Assembly: GCF_900465055.1 (NCBI RefSeq)
Contig: NZ_LS483250.1
Span: 992,001 to 1,056,000 of the forward strand
Direction of reading: 5' to 3'
From: Moritella yayanosii
Lineage (GTDB): Bacteria > Pseudomonadota > Gammaproteobacteria > Enterobacterales > Moritellaceae
DNA: 64,000 nucleotides
Shown: one piece after another, positions 39,769 to 48,086 of the stretch
How positions within the stretch are numbered: the stretch's first letter is position 1
Layout: every line of letters starts with the position of its first letter
Translations under genes and position numbers: made by a program
Notes under the pieces: generated by a model
Database searches by the model: none
What the model was told of the DNA's origin: nothing
The model's input: the letters and a program-made list of their open reading frames with translations, nothing else

Positions 39769-40311
39769 CTATTTCTTTTTAGGGGCTAACACCATTACAG
39801 CTTGGCGACCTTCCATTTTCGGGAAAGCTTCCACGATTGCAATTTCTTTTAAATCTTCTTTAATACGATTTAAAAGATCAAAGCCTAGGCTCTGGTGCGC
39901 CATTTCTCGACCTCGGAAACGCAGCGTAATTTTTGCTTTGTTACCTTCTTCGAGGAAGCGAGTCAGGTTGCGTAGTTTTACCTGATAATCACCAATGTCA
40001 GTTCCAGGACGGAATTTTATTTCCTTAACCTGAACCCGAACTTGCTTTTTCTTCTGCTCTTTAACAGATTTACTTTTTTCGTATATAAATTTACCGTAAT
40101 CCATGACACGGCAAACAGGAGGCTCGGCATTCGGGCTAATTTCTACAAGATCTAAATTTGCTTCTTCTGCTATAGCAAGAGCTTCTCTTATAGATACGAT
40201 TCCAATCACTTCACCATCAGCACCGTTTAAGCGACATTCAGGTATACGAATTTCTTCGTTGATACGATGTTGTCTGGTCGTTTGTTGTTGACCTTTTTTT
40301 CCGCCTTTTAT
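39769..40311 (-). CDS. infC: Translation initiation factor IF-3, AUA start
   Basis: IF3 binds the 30S subunit, prevents premature 50S joining and rejects poor start codons. The frame has no ATG at the right place. Going upstream from the internal GTG at 40209, homology continues ([16 protein letters not shown]) to an ATA at 40309-40311 followed by AAAGGCGGAAAAAAAGG, matching E. coli infC, which begins AUU-AAA-GGC-GGA. This gives exactly 180 residues, the E. coli length. GGAGG (40319-40323, minus strand) sits 7 bases before the ATA. The start overlaps the thrS stop as ATAA. A non-canonical start is the known basis of IF3 self-repression in E. coli. Core motifs [20 protein letters not shown] and [14 protein letters not shown] are intact. 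Confidence 0.93.
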   Translation of the reverse strand: MKGGKKGQQQTTRQHRINEEIRIPECRLNGADGEVIGIVSIREALAIAEEANLDLVEISPNAEPPVCRVMDYGKFIYEKSKSVKEQKKKQVRVQVKEIKFRPGTDIGDYQVKLRNLTRFLEEGNKAKITLRFRGREMAHQSLGFDLLNRIKEDLKEIAIVEAFPKMEGRQAVMVLAPKKK

Positions 40312-42242
40312 AACGAATCCTCCAAAGTTGTTTTACCGCGACTGTTGACTTCCATTTGTAATTTACTGATGAAGTCATCTAACTTCATAGTACCTAAGTC
40401 AACACCCTTACGAGTACGTACTGAAATTTCTCCTGATTCGACTTCTTTATCGCCGATAACCAAAAGATATGGCACACGTTTCAAAGTATGTTCGCGGATT
40501 TTAAAGCCTATCTTCTCATTTCTCAAGTCTAATTTTGCTCTAATGCCTACTTTCTTCATTTTTTCTACAAATTCTGTAGCAAAAACAGCCTGTTTGTCTG
40601 TAATGTTCATTATTACAGCTTGAACAGGTGAGATCCAAGTAGGAAAAAGTCCTGCATATTCTTCAATAAGAATACCAATGAAGCGCTCAAGTGAACCTAA
40701 AATCGCTCGGTGAATCATAACAGGCGTTTCACGACCATTATTTTCACACACATATTCTGCGCCTAATTTCTCAGGCATTGAGAAGTCTAGCTGAATTGTA
40801 CCACATTGCCACGCACGATCTAAACAGTCATGTAGTGTGAATTCGATTTTAGGTCCGTAGAACGCACCCTCGCCTTCTTGTACATCATAGCTTAAACCAC
40901 TCGCAGTTAATGCATCAGCAAGTGCCTTCTCAGATTTATCCCAAGTCTCATCACTACCTACGCGTTTTTCTGGACGTGTTGATAGTTTAATCTCAATATT
41001 TTCAAAACCAAATGTAGCGTAAGTTTCAAAAACCATCTTGATGCAATCAGAAACTTCTTTTTGAATTTGATTTTCAGTACAAAAGATATGTGCATCATCT
41101 TGAGTAAAACCACGTACACGCATTAAACCATGTAAAGAACCTGACGGCTCATTACGGTGACATGAGCCAAACTCTGCCATACGTAGTGGTAAATCACGGT
41201 AAGATTTTAAACCTTGGTTATAAATCTGTATGTGACCAGGACAGTTCATTGGTTTAATCGCATATTCACGGTTTTCTGAATGAGTACAGAACATACCTTC
41301 TGAATATTTATCCCAATGACCTGATTTTTCCCATAAGCTACGATCCATAATTTGTGGACCTTTGACTTCTTGGTAATCATATTCGCGTAGCTTTTCACGA
41401 ATGTAATTTTCTAACTCACGGAAAATAATCCAACCATCGTTATGCCAAAACACCATACCTGGTGCATCTTCTTGCATATGGTACAGATCCAGTTGCTTAC
41501 CAATTTTACGGTGGTCGCGTTTCTCAGCTTCAGCAAGACGTTGAATATGTACTTTTAGCTCTTTCTTATCAGCCCAAGCAGTACCATATATACGTTGTAG
41601 CATCTTGTTGTCTGAGTTACCGCGCCAGTATGCACCAGCCAGAGACATTAATTTAAAATGCTGGCAGTGTTTCATTACTGGTACGTGTGGTCCACGACAC
41701 ATATCAACGTATTCTTCATGGTAATATAAAGCAGGCGTTTCATCTTTACCGATGTTCTCGTCTAAAATCGCTACTTTATATGTTTCGCCACGTGCTTCAA
41801 ACGTATCACGCGCTTCTTGCCAAGATACAACTTTCTTAACGACTTGATAGTTGGTCTTAACCAGTTTGTTCATGTGCTTTTCTAGCTTAGCTAAATCAGC
41901 TTCACTAATTGGTTCTTCCATTTCGACGTCATAGTAGAAGCCTTTATCAATGGTAGGACCGATAGCCATCTTGGTGTTTGGCCATAATTGCTTAATAGCA
42001 TGACCAAGTAAATGCGCACAAGAGTGGCGAAGGATCTCTAAACCATCAGCATCTTTAGAAGTAATGATTTCAATTGCAGCGTCTTCAGTGATCAGGTCAC
42101 ATGCGTCAACACGTTCACCATTAATGCGGCCAGCGATACACGCTTTAGCAAGACCAGAACTGATATCCGCAGCAACTTCCATAATCGTTACCGGGTTGTC
42201 AAATTGACGCTGAGCGCCATCTGGAAGAGTAATTACAGGCAT
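40308..42242 (-). CDS. thrS: Threonyl-tRNA synthetase
   Basis: ThrRS charges tRNA-Thr and, in E. coli, represses its own mRNA by binding a tRNA-like leader. The 644 residues have a TGS domain (about 1-61), an editing domain with [14 protein letters not shown] (about 73-86) and the Cys-containing [11 protein letters not shown] (about 178-188), then the class II core with [11 protein letters not shown] (motif 2 region), [20 protein letters not shown], and [18 protein letters not shown] (motif 3). The C-terminal anticodon domain ends KMDDF-like [13 protein letters not shown]. The ATG at 42242 has AAGGA six bases upstream and a hairpin 21 bases upstream. Its TAA overlaps the infC start by 4 bases. 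Confidence 0.97.
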   Translation of the reverse strand: MPVITLPDGAQRQFDNPVTIMEVAADISSGLAKACIAGRINGERVDACDLITEDAAIEIITSKDADGLEILRHSCAHLLGHAIKQLWPNTKMAIGPTIDKGFYYDVEMEEPISEADLAKLEKHMNKLVKTNYQVVKKVVSWQEARDTFEARGETYKVAILDENIGKDETPALYYHEEYVDMCRGPHVPVMKHCQHFKLMSLAGAYWRGNSDNKMLQRIYGTAWADKKELKVHIQRLAEAEKRDHRKIGKQLDLYHMQEDAPGMVFWHNDGWIIFRELENYIREKLREYDYQEVKGPQIMDRSLWEKSGHWDKYSEGMFCTHSENREYAIKPMNCPGHIQIYNQGLKSYRDLPLRMAEFGSCHRNEPSGSLHGLMRVRGFTQDDAHIFCTENQIQKEVSDCIKMVFETYATFGFENIEIKLSTRPEKRVGSDETWDKSEKALADALTASGLSYDVQEGEGAFYGPKIEFTLHDCLDRAWQCGTIQLDFSMPEKLGAEYVCENNGRETPVMIHRAILGSLERFIGILIEEYAGLFPTWISPVQAVIMNITDKQAVFATEFVEKMKKVGIRAKLDLRNEKIGFKIREHTLKRVPYLLVIGDKEVESGEISVRTRKGVDLGTMKLDDFISKLQMEVNSRGKTTLEDSL

Positions 42243-42248
42243 TTTATA

Positions 42249-42280
42249 TCCTTTTGCAGTGATGCTGCCTACGATGCAGC
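42249..42280 (-). promoter_or_regulatory. thrS translational operator resembling tRNA-Thr anticodon arm
   Basis: On the minus strand, GCTGC (42280-42276), loop ATCGTAG (42275-42269) and GCAGC (42268-42264) form a 5-bp stem with a 7-base loop. The loop reads A-U-C-G-U-A-G: U at the position of tRNA U33, CGU as the anticodon (a Thr anticodon), and A at position 37. It lies 11 bases before the AAGGA ribosome site (42253-42249). E. coli thrS has an equivalent anticodon-like domain just upstream of the ribosome site, bound by ThrRS to block translation. The match in shape, sequence and place is visible; the function here is inferred from E. coli. Confidence 0.8.
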
Positions 42281-42581
42281 GTTTGCATAAATTAAGATGT
42301 GATTAAACATCGTGTGATAAATATTTCTTTACATATACAAAATAATGTTACTCAGGTAAATAAAGATCTAAAATTTCCATCAGCACCTTTTGCCCTCTCA
42401 ATACGAAAAGTGAAAACAATAAGTAGAAAGAAATTTCAGACCCGGTATTATATAGAATTACATTATAATTACACGGCTTTTGTTGATCTTGCATGAATTT
42501 ATCCGTCTCGAATAAGAATAAACACGTAAATCAACAATCCCAACTAAGCCAAATAATTTCACGAGCAATGGAATATTAAAC
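42281..42581. other. Divergent thrS/DUF2797 intergenic region
   Basis: About 300 bases without a gene, holding the rest of the thrS leader and both promoters. On the minus strand a small stem GATGT...ACATC (about 42296-42311) upstream of the anticodon-like hairpin may correspond to a second operator domain, with low confidence. No clear promoter hexamers were assigned. Confidence 0.35.
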
Positions 42582-43406
42582 ATGTCAACCACCGGCCATA
42601 TCAGTAAAATGGTTTCAACTCTTAATGCAGATAGCAGTGTGAGTTACCAGTTACCACTCGACGATACGCTAATACCGTTAAACGAGCTTATCGGCAAATC
42701 AATCACAATGACGCACACAGGCAACATACATTGCCTAAACTGTGGTAATAAAACCAAGAAAAGCTACTCACAGGGTCACTGCTTTGTTTGTACACGCAAG
42801 CTAGCAAGTTGTGACATGTGTATTATGAAACCTGAAACATGCCATTATGAATACGGTACTTGCCGTCAACCAGAGTGGGCCGATGATTTTTGTATGACTG
42901 ATCATTATGTGTACCTTTCCAATACTTCTGCATTAAAAGTTGGCATCACCCGCCACACTCAATTGCCAACGCGTTGGATTGATCAAGGTGCGACACAGGG
43001 TCTGCCTATTTTTAAAGTAAAAACCAGACAGATATCAGGATTAGTTGAAATTGCACTAGCTGAATTCATTGGTGATAAAACTAATTGGCGCACCATGCTG
43101 AAAGGCGAAAATGCAGATCTTGATTTAAAAGCAGAAGCAGCACGTTTAATGCCTCTAATTGAAGAGCAGTTAGGTAATATCGAAATGATGTTTGGTTTAG
43201 ATGCAATTGAAGAGCTTGAAGAAGACATTGTGACGATTAACTACCCTATTACTCAGCATCCAACAAAAATTGTCTCACACAATTTTGATAAAGAACCGGT
43301 TGTATCAGGCATATTGCAAGGTATTAAAGGTCAATACTTGTTTCTTGATACCGGAGTGATCAACATGCGTAAATTTACTAGTTATGAAATAACTTTAACT
43401 GCATAA
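42582..43406 (+). CDS. DUF2797 zinc-ribbon protein
   Basis: A 274-residue protein of the DUF2797 family, function unknown. The N-terminal half is Cys-rich: CLNCGNKTKKSYSQGHCFVC (about 46-65), then CDMC and CHYEYGTC with CMTDH, suggesting two zinc sites. The middle has VYLSNTSALKVGITR...RWIDQGA (about 109-138), which resembles the first part of a GIY-YIG nuclease fold (YL-x-KVGIT and an Arg/Trp pair), so an RNA or DNA role is possible; catalytic residues were not confirmed. It is divergent from thrS; TGGA before ATG 42582 is a modest ribosome site. Confidence 0.78.
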   Translation: MSTTGHISKMVSTLNADSSVSYQLPLDDTLIPLNELIGKSITMTHTGNIHCLNCGNKTKKSYSQGHCFVCTRKLASCDMCIMKPETCHYEYGTCRQPEWADDFCMTDHYVYLSNTSALKVGITRHTQLPTRWIDQGATQGLPIFKVKTRQISGLVEIALAEFIGDKTNWRTMLKGENADLDLKAEAARLMPLIEEQLGNIEMMFGLDAIEELEEDIVTINYPITQHPTKIVSHNFDKEPVVSGILQGIKGQYLFLDTGVINMRKFTSYEITLTA

Positions 43407-43706
43407 CTAAGATGTCAATAAACAATTGCAGCTTATGAGGTGCTGGTCGTTAATTTCGATCAGTAGTTTGAACTTGGTCACGCTAATTTGTATCACCTTT
43501 TGTATTCACCAGCATTAACTCTCTATTTTTCATTGATCCTCAGTATTAAAGACATGAAAAACTTAAAAACCTACTTATATTCAGTGATTAAAACTGCTTA
43601 ATACATGATTTAATAGTCGCATATTCCACTCACGCTTAAAAATGCAGTTTATAAGTGATGAGTAAGTCAATTTATACACGATATTAATCCAATTGGAGAT
43701 AAGCAA
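43407..43706. other. Intergenic region between DUF2797 gene and alaE
   Basis: 300 bases without a gene. A hairpin CTGGTCG (43443-43449)/CGATCAG (43457-43463) with one G-U pair, followed by TAGTTTG, may be a weak terminator. The alaE promoter is expected in the second half; no clear hexamers or Lrp-type site were recognised. Confidence 0.4.
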
Positions 43707-44162
43707 GTGCAAGTTAAAGTCCCTTTCTGCGTTCGAAATGCCGCAGCTGACACATTCGCAATGGTCGTTTTTAGTTTTGTTGTGGGCATGTTGATTGAGA
43801 TTTTTGTCTCAGGGATGTCGTATGAACAATCTTTAGCTTCCCGCATTGTGTCTATTCCCGTTAATATTGCCATTGCATATCCATATGGCTTATATCGTGA
43901 CTTTATTATTAAGTCTGCTACTAAGCGAGTTACAGGTAAATTAACGAAACAATTTAGCGATACATTTGCGTATGTATCTTTCCAATCTCCTGTTTATGCA
44001 TTAATTTTATTATCAGTCGGTGCTGAATCCGCTCAAATCGTCACCGCAGTATCAAGCAATGCAGTGGTATCTTGTTTTGTAGGAGTGTTTTACGGTCAGT
44101 TCCTTGATTTATGTCGTAAGCTATTTCGCGTACCAGGCTACCGCACAGGTATCAGTGCTTAA
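43707..44162 (+). CDS. alaE: L-alanine exporter AlaE
   Basis: AlaE (YgaW) exports L-alanine driven by proton motive force. The 151 residues match E. coli AlaE (149) along the length: AADTFAMVVFSFVVGMLIE, the SGMSYEQSLASRIVSIPVN stretch, YPYGLYRDF, and FQSPVYALILL near the middle, ending with GQFLDLCRKLFRVPGYR. Four membrane segments are evident. The start is GTG 43707 with GGAG eight bases upstream; no ATG fits. It stands alone. Confidence 0.93.
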   Translation: MQVKVPFCVRNAAADTFAMVVFSFVVGMLIEIFVSGMSYEQSLASRIVSIPVNIAIAYPYGLYRDFIIKSATKRVTGKLTKQFSDTFAYVSFQSPVYALILLSVGAESAQIVTAVSSNAVVSCFVGVFYGQFLDLCRKLFRVPGYRTGISA

Positions 44163-44173
44163 TCAAAATGTAT

Positions 44174-44204
44174 AAAGCAAAGGCACTGCCTGCGCCTTTG
44201 CTTT
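44174..44204. terminator. Hairpin between alaE and the nuclease gene
   Basis: AAAGCAAAGGC (44174-44184), 9-base loop, GCCTTTGCTTT (44194-44204): perfect 11-bp stem between convergent genes, without a long T-run. Confidence 0.65.
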
Positions 44205-44269
44205 ACCAAACGTTATGCGGCCTGCACTAATAACGGATTCGTCACTCAATATTAGCAATACTAATTTAT

Positions 44270-46849
44270 TTAGACAGATTGCCGAGCAAAACGTCTGAAC
44301 AAAGCAAAACCAGTTAACAAACCAAATGATAACAAGCCAGTTGAACCGCCATACCATTTTTCATCATCGTCACTTGTAGCGTCATCGGTACCACTCGGAG
44401 GTGTTGGTAGGTCTGCATCGCCTAATACATCCAAAATAACAATAGCAGGTTCATGATCTGACGAACGAAACAAATCAGAGTACTTAGTTAAGTCTCCGGT
44501 ATATTTTGACGAATACTCAAACAGTTTTGATTCTGATGCATTAATATTCCAAACATTTGCATCAACCACTTTTGACGCGGTTGTACTATCCACTAATATA
44601 TAATCGAGAGTCCCCACTGTATCGTTATAAATATAGCTGTATGCAGCAGGATGCTGTTCACTAATCACATTCACAAACCCAAATGAATCAGAGATAGCAT
44701 TAGGATTACTGCCCGCCATCGGTTCATCACCTATGTATGTCATACGTGCAGGCATCACGCTGTGGTTTTCTGGCATGGTCGTTAACACAAGCAGCGGGTC
44801 CTCTTGCCCGTAAGCATTAAGATCACCAATGATCAGTTTGTTACCTGCAATTAACGCCATTTCGTTACCCAAATGTTGGGCAGCTGAAACACGTAAATGC
44901 TCACAAGACCCTTGCAAGCCAACATCTTCGCCATTCTGAATCGCTACATCTTCCCAACACGTAGAGCCTTTCGATTTGAAATGATTAACAGATACGGTCA
45001 CAAGCTCTTCAGTACCATTAACCTTAAAGGTTGGCGTGATCGCATCACGTTGATAATTATCACCATTTTCATTACCCGTTTGACCTGCGTGTTGTTCAGG
45101 CATCTTAATTACTCGGTAAGTATCAAGTGTCACCATTGACGGTTTGTAAATCACCTGATTGGCAATCGCATCACTACCAATAAAACCTGCATTATCAGGG
45201 CTGGTGACAAATGTATATTGCTCATTCTCTGGTAATAATGCATTCACTTTATCGACCAAATGAGCAACAGCAGAGCTATCACCGAAACCATTATTTTCGA
45301 TTTCCATTAAACCAATAATATCAGCATCCATAGCCACAATAGCTGCCGCGATCTTATCACCTTGTAATTGAAACTCTGCGTAAGTCGTTGCACCGCGATT
45401 AGTACCCGTCGGATTCGCATCACCGTCAAAGGGAGAATTAAAGTAGTTTAAAACATTGAATGTGGCGATACGTAGCCCTTCACCGGAAACATCTGGACGA
45501 GATAGTCGAGGGTTGGAATGGATAAACGTTTGTGCGTCAGCTTGATTAGAAATATAAAGTCTAAAATCACCGTAAGAATACCCCAGGACCCCTTCCAGGC
45601 CGTTGACTAAGTCACCATTACGAATATAGTCATCCGTGGTGCCAGTACCGTTGTCTTGACCAAACGTTGGATACCATAACGGTACACCATTGGGTGCTTT
45701 GACCATAGTTTCGACGATAATGCGTCTATCTTCGTTATCATCAATTTGCGCTTGTGCCGCTGTAGACGCAGGAATATTCAGTTGATTGGGATGCAGATTA
45801 AGGCCAGATTTAGCAATCACCATGTTGTTGCGAAATGGGCCATAATCAAAGCCATAAGTACGCGCAACATACATATCGGCATGTTGGTCAATATTAACGA
45901 GCATGCCTTCGTGCCTTTCAAGGCTAAAATCAAAATCTACATCGTTACTGTCGGTTCTCACATTTGTTACAGGTATCGTACCATGACCAATCACATCTAC
46001 ATTGGTTGGTTGTATTTTGGTCCAGCCATAATCCTCTTCGACTTTGCCTGTAACAGCCACCCTATCACCAATAGACAAACCGGTGATAAAACCAGAGACA
46101 TAAATACCATCAGATGTTGTCACGTCATTATCGCCCTGTTCATCTTGAATGAAGAACCCCTGTGGTAAATCATTACCTAAGGCATTAGCTTGAATGGCCG
46201 TGACTATACCTTCGATCAGGAAGGTTTCATCTGAGATGTATTTTTCATTTTCGGGATCTGTATAGGGTGAAGACCATGAATTACCTTGCAGTACCATGAT
46301 TGTCGATTCTATAATGGTAACTGGTTTCCCGCCATCAGATGAAGCTAAGGAACCTAAACCATCACTGTTATCCTTCGCTTTGACTTCCCAATCTGACTCG
46401 TTATAGACAGCCGAAGCGGTTAAGTTTTGCCTAATTAAAGTAACGTCTTTAGCAAAGTTTTGATCGCCCATCACACCGATTATATCGTGCACATTACCAT
46501 TTAATAATAACGCGACAGGATCATCGCCATTAAAATTAATCACATTAGTATCTGTCATGTTTGCTTTAGATAGGATATCGGCATTCGCATCACGATGCGC
46601 GAGCACATATACATCGCCCGCGGCGATAGTAATACCAGCTAATGACAAACGGTTACCCCATTCACTATTACCGTTAGCTGACTTCGCTAATTCATACCCC
46701 GCTAAAGTAACAGGTTGATCCCCGGTATTCGCTATTTCAATGGCCTTGTTAAACGCACTGCCTTCAATATATTCAGAAATCAAAATGTCTGCATGTGCAT
46801 TCAACGAAAACATAGCACTCACAGACAGAGATAGTATTGTTTTATTCAT
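44270..46849 (-). CDS. ExeM/NucH-type extracellular nuclease with GlyGly-CTERM anchor
   Basis: An 859-residue secreted endonuclease. Parts in order: signal peptide (1 to about 20, SVSAMFSLNAHA), lamin-tail domain (about 22-140, ISEYIEGSAFNKAIEIAN), an OB-fold/YhcR-like nucleic-acid domain (about 200-310), an endonuclease/exonuclease/phosphatase domain (about 450-820) with IATFNVLNYF, MEIENNGFG, SVNHFKSKG, IIGDLNAYG and SSDHEPAIV (catalytic His), then an acidic linker and a C-terminal sorting tail with GGSTGLLSFGLLTGFALFRR. The tail is a GlyGly-CTERM, processed by rhombosortase after type II secretion in relatives. In Shewanella ExeM degrades extracellular DNA for biofilm turnover or phosphate. 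No operon partner. Confidence 0.9.
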   Translation of the reverse strand: MNKTILSLSVSAMFSLNAHADILISEYIEGSAFNKAIEIANTGDQPVTLAGYELAKSANGNSEWGNRLSLAGITIAAGDVYVLAHRDANADILSKANMTDTNVINFNGDDPVALLLNGNVHDIIGVMGDQNFAKDVTLIRQNLTASAVYNESDWEVKAKDNSDGLGSLASSDGGKPVTIIESTIMVLQGNSWSSPYTDPENEKYISDETFLIEGIVTAIQANALGNDLPQGFFIQDEQGDNDVTTSDGIYVSGFITGLSIGDRVAVTGKVEEDYGWTKIQPTNVDVIGHGTIPVTNVRTDSNDVDFDFSLERHEGMLVNIDQHADMYVARTYGFDYGPFRNNMVIAKSGLNLHPNQLNIPASTAAQAQIDDNEDRRIIVETMVKAPNGVPLWYPTFGQDNGTGTTDDYIRNGDLVNGLEGVLGYSYGDFRLYISNQADAQTFIHSNPRLSRPDVSGEGLRIATFNVLNYFNSPFDGDANPTGTNRGATTYAEFQLQGDKIAAAIVAMDADIIGLMEIENNGFGDSSAVAHLVDKVNALLPENEQYTFVTSPDNAGFIGSDAIANQVIYKPSMVTLDTYRVIKMPEQHAGQTGNENGDNYQRDAITPTFKVNGTEELVTVSVNHFKSKGSTCWEDVAIQNGEDVGLQGSCEHLRVSAAQHLGNEMALIAGNKLIIGDLNAYGQEDPLLVLTTMPENHSVMPARMTYIGDEPMAGSNPNAISDSFGFVNVISEQHPAAYSYIYNDTVGTLDYILVDSTTASKVVDANVWNINASESKLFEYSSKYTGDLTKYSDLFRSSDHEPAIVILDVLGDADLPTPPSGTDDATSDDDEKWYGGSTGLLSFGLLTGFALFRRFARQSV

Positions 46850-46989
46850 CTGAACATTCCTTTATAAAGTATATTAGTCAGTATCAATCCATTAGATACT
46901 AGGCTTCTAAAATACTAATTAAGAATAGTGACAATTAAGTTACAACTTTAATAAACTATAAGCATACTTATTAAAAAACACTGAAATGA

Positions 46990-47241
46990 CTATAAATTTA
47001 CTACTTTAGTACCAGCAATTCTGTCATGAAGGCATAAGGCATATATCGTGTTATCACCAGAGAAATAAGCAAGAGGACCTAAAAATACAAGCATCCATGC
47101 CACAAGACAACACCTCAATACCTGGTGCTTGTCGTGATAGCACCACAAAAACAGCGGCGCTTGGCCAGACAACACAGCATCAAATGACTGAGGCGCACAA
47201 CCAAACCCGCGAGCATCAGTTAAACAATTGTGATAGTTTCG
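46990..47241 (-). pseudogene. C-terminal remnant resembling an RDD family membrane protein
   Basis: A minus-strand open stretch ending at 46990 encodes RGFGCAPQSFDAVLSG, two hydrophobic segments (CCLVAWMLVFLGPLAYF) and a tail LHDRIAGTKVVN. The tail matches the H-D-x-x-A-G-T-x-V-V ending of RDD proteins. There is no proper start, and the upstream part overlaps the Hcp-like remnant in another frame, so this looks like a truncated relic. The function of the ancestor is unknown and the assignment is tentative. Confidence 0.4.
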
Positions 47242-47649
47242 AGTGGTCGATCGCCTTGAACAGAAACTTGGTAACTACTAATCATGGCATTTGTAAGTTC
47301 AATTTTCATGATCTCTTCAATGCCTTCGCCTTGCTTAGTGATGTGGAAAACAGCACTTAGGAGTGTATAAAGAATAATACCAGAACGGATCTGTTGTTCG
47401 TCAAACTCAATGGTGGTATTTAACCAGCTTTGTCTTAATAAGTTGATGATATACGGAGAAAGACTCGGCGCTGCAACTGACAGATTATCGCTATATCATC
47501 TTGTTTTTTTCTACTAGCTGTAATAACCAGTGTTCTATTTCAACCATAAACTGACTGCGTGAGTGACAAAGCCCCGCAGCACCCTCTAGTGCCTTTTTTC
47601 CATTTTGGTTCAGTTTGTTCACTAGGTGTTTTAACGACATCGTTGACAT
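47220..47649 (-). pseudogene. Chimeric remnant: TssH(ClpV) N-terminus fused to Hcp C-terminus
   Basis: From ATG 47649 (AGGA six bases upstream) 52 codons read LKHLVNKLNQNGKKALEGAA, CHSRSQFMVEIEHWLLQL and stop at 47491. This matches the N-domain of the type VI secretion ATPase TssH/ClpV. In a shifted frame from 47489, coding continues without a stop to 47220: first more TssH N-domain (APSLSPYIINLLRQSW, FDEQQIRSGIIL), then abruptly the C-terminal part of an Hcp tube protein (ITKQGEGIEEIMKIELTNA, ISSYQVSVQGDRPLETITI). So a frameshift, at the A-rich GAAAAAAACAAG, and a deletion joined two T6SS genes. It cannot make a working ClpV or Hcp. Confidence 0.72.
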
Positions 47650-48086
47650 GTAAAATCCTTTTAATTCATCCCATTAACATTTCAATAGTATGAATTTTAG
47701 GCTTAATCAACAATCGGCTAGTGGTATGAAAAAAGGTTAGTTTTATTTGTTTTAAAGAAGTGCAATGCCTTACAACATCCCATTTTCATATTTTGAGTAA
47801 AGCCTGTCCATAAATCCAGTAAGCCACATTGAAACATAAGACTATTGGATGACGCTGGTTTGCAAGCAACACCAATAACATTGGCGTCTTGAAAAATCTA
47901 AAAAGACGAAAACATCCGCAGATTCGCGAACCACTGAAGACACACCTTAGATAATCACAGTTTGAATATTATTCAGGTATACTATAACCATTTATTAGAC
48001 GTTAAACTGGTCAAATTATAATGCAGTGATTTTAACACATGCTCAGTATCTTTATTGATGTTGTTCACTATAACAAGGATTAGAAA
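47650..48086. other. Intergenic region upstream of the FabG-like gene
   Basis: 437 bases with no convincing coding frame on either strand. It probably contains more decayed sequence and the promoter of the next gene; a -10-like TATACT at 47978-47983 is present, but a matching -35 is weak (TCACAG). Confidence 0.35.

Noticed and set aside
39769-40209. infC starting at the GTG at 40209 (146 residues)
   Set aside because: It would remove the conserved N-terminal 34 residues; homology and a strong Shine-Dalgarno support the ATA at 40311.
42296-42311. Second tRNA-like domain in the thrS leader
   Set aside because: Only a short GATGT/ACATC stem with a non-anticodon loop; too weak to call.
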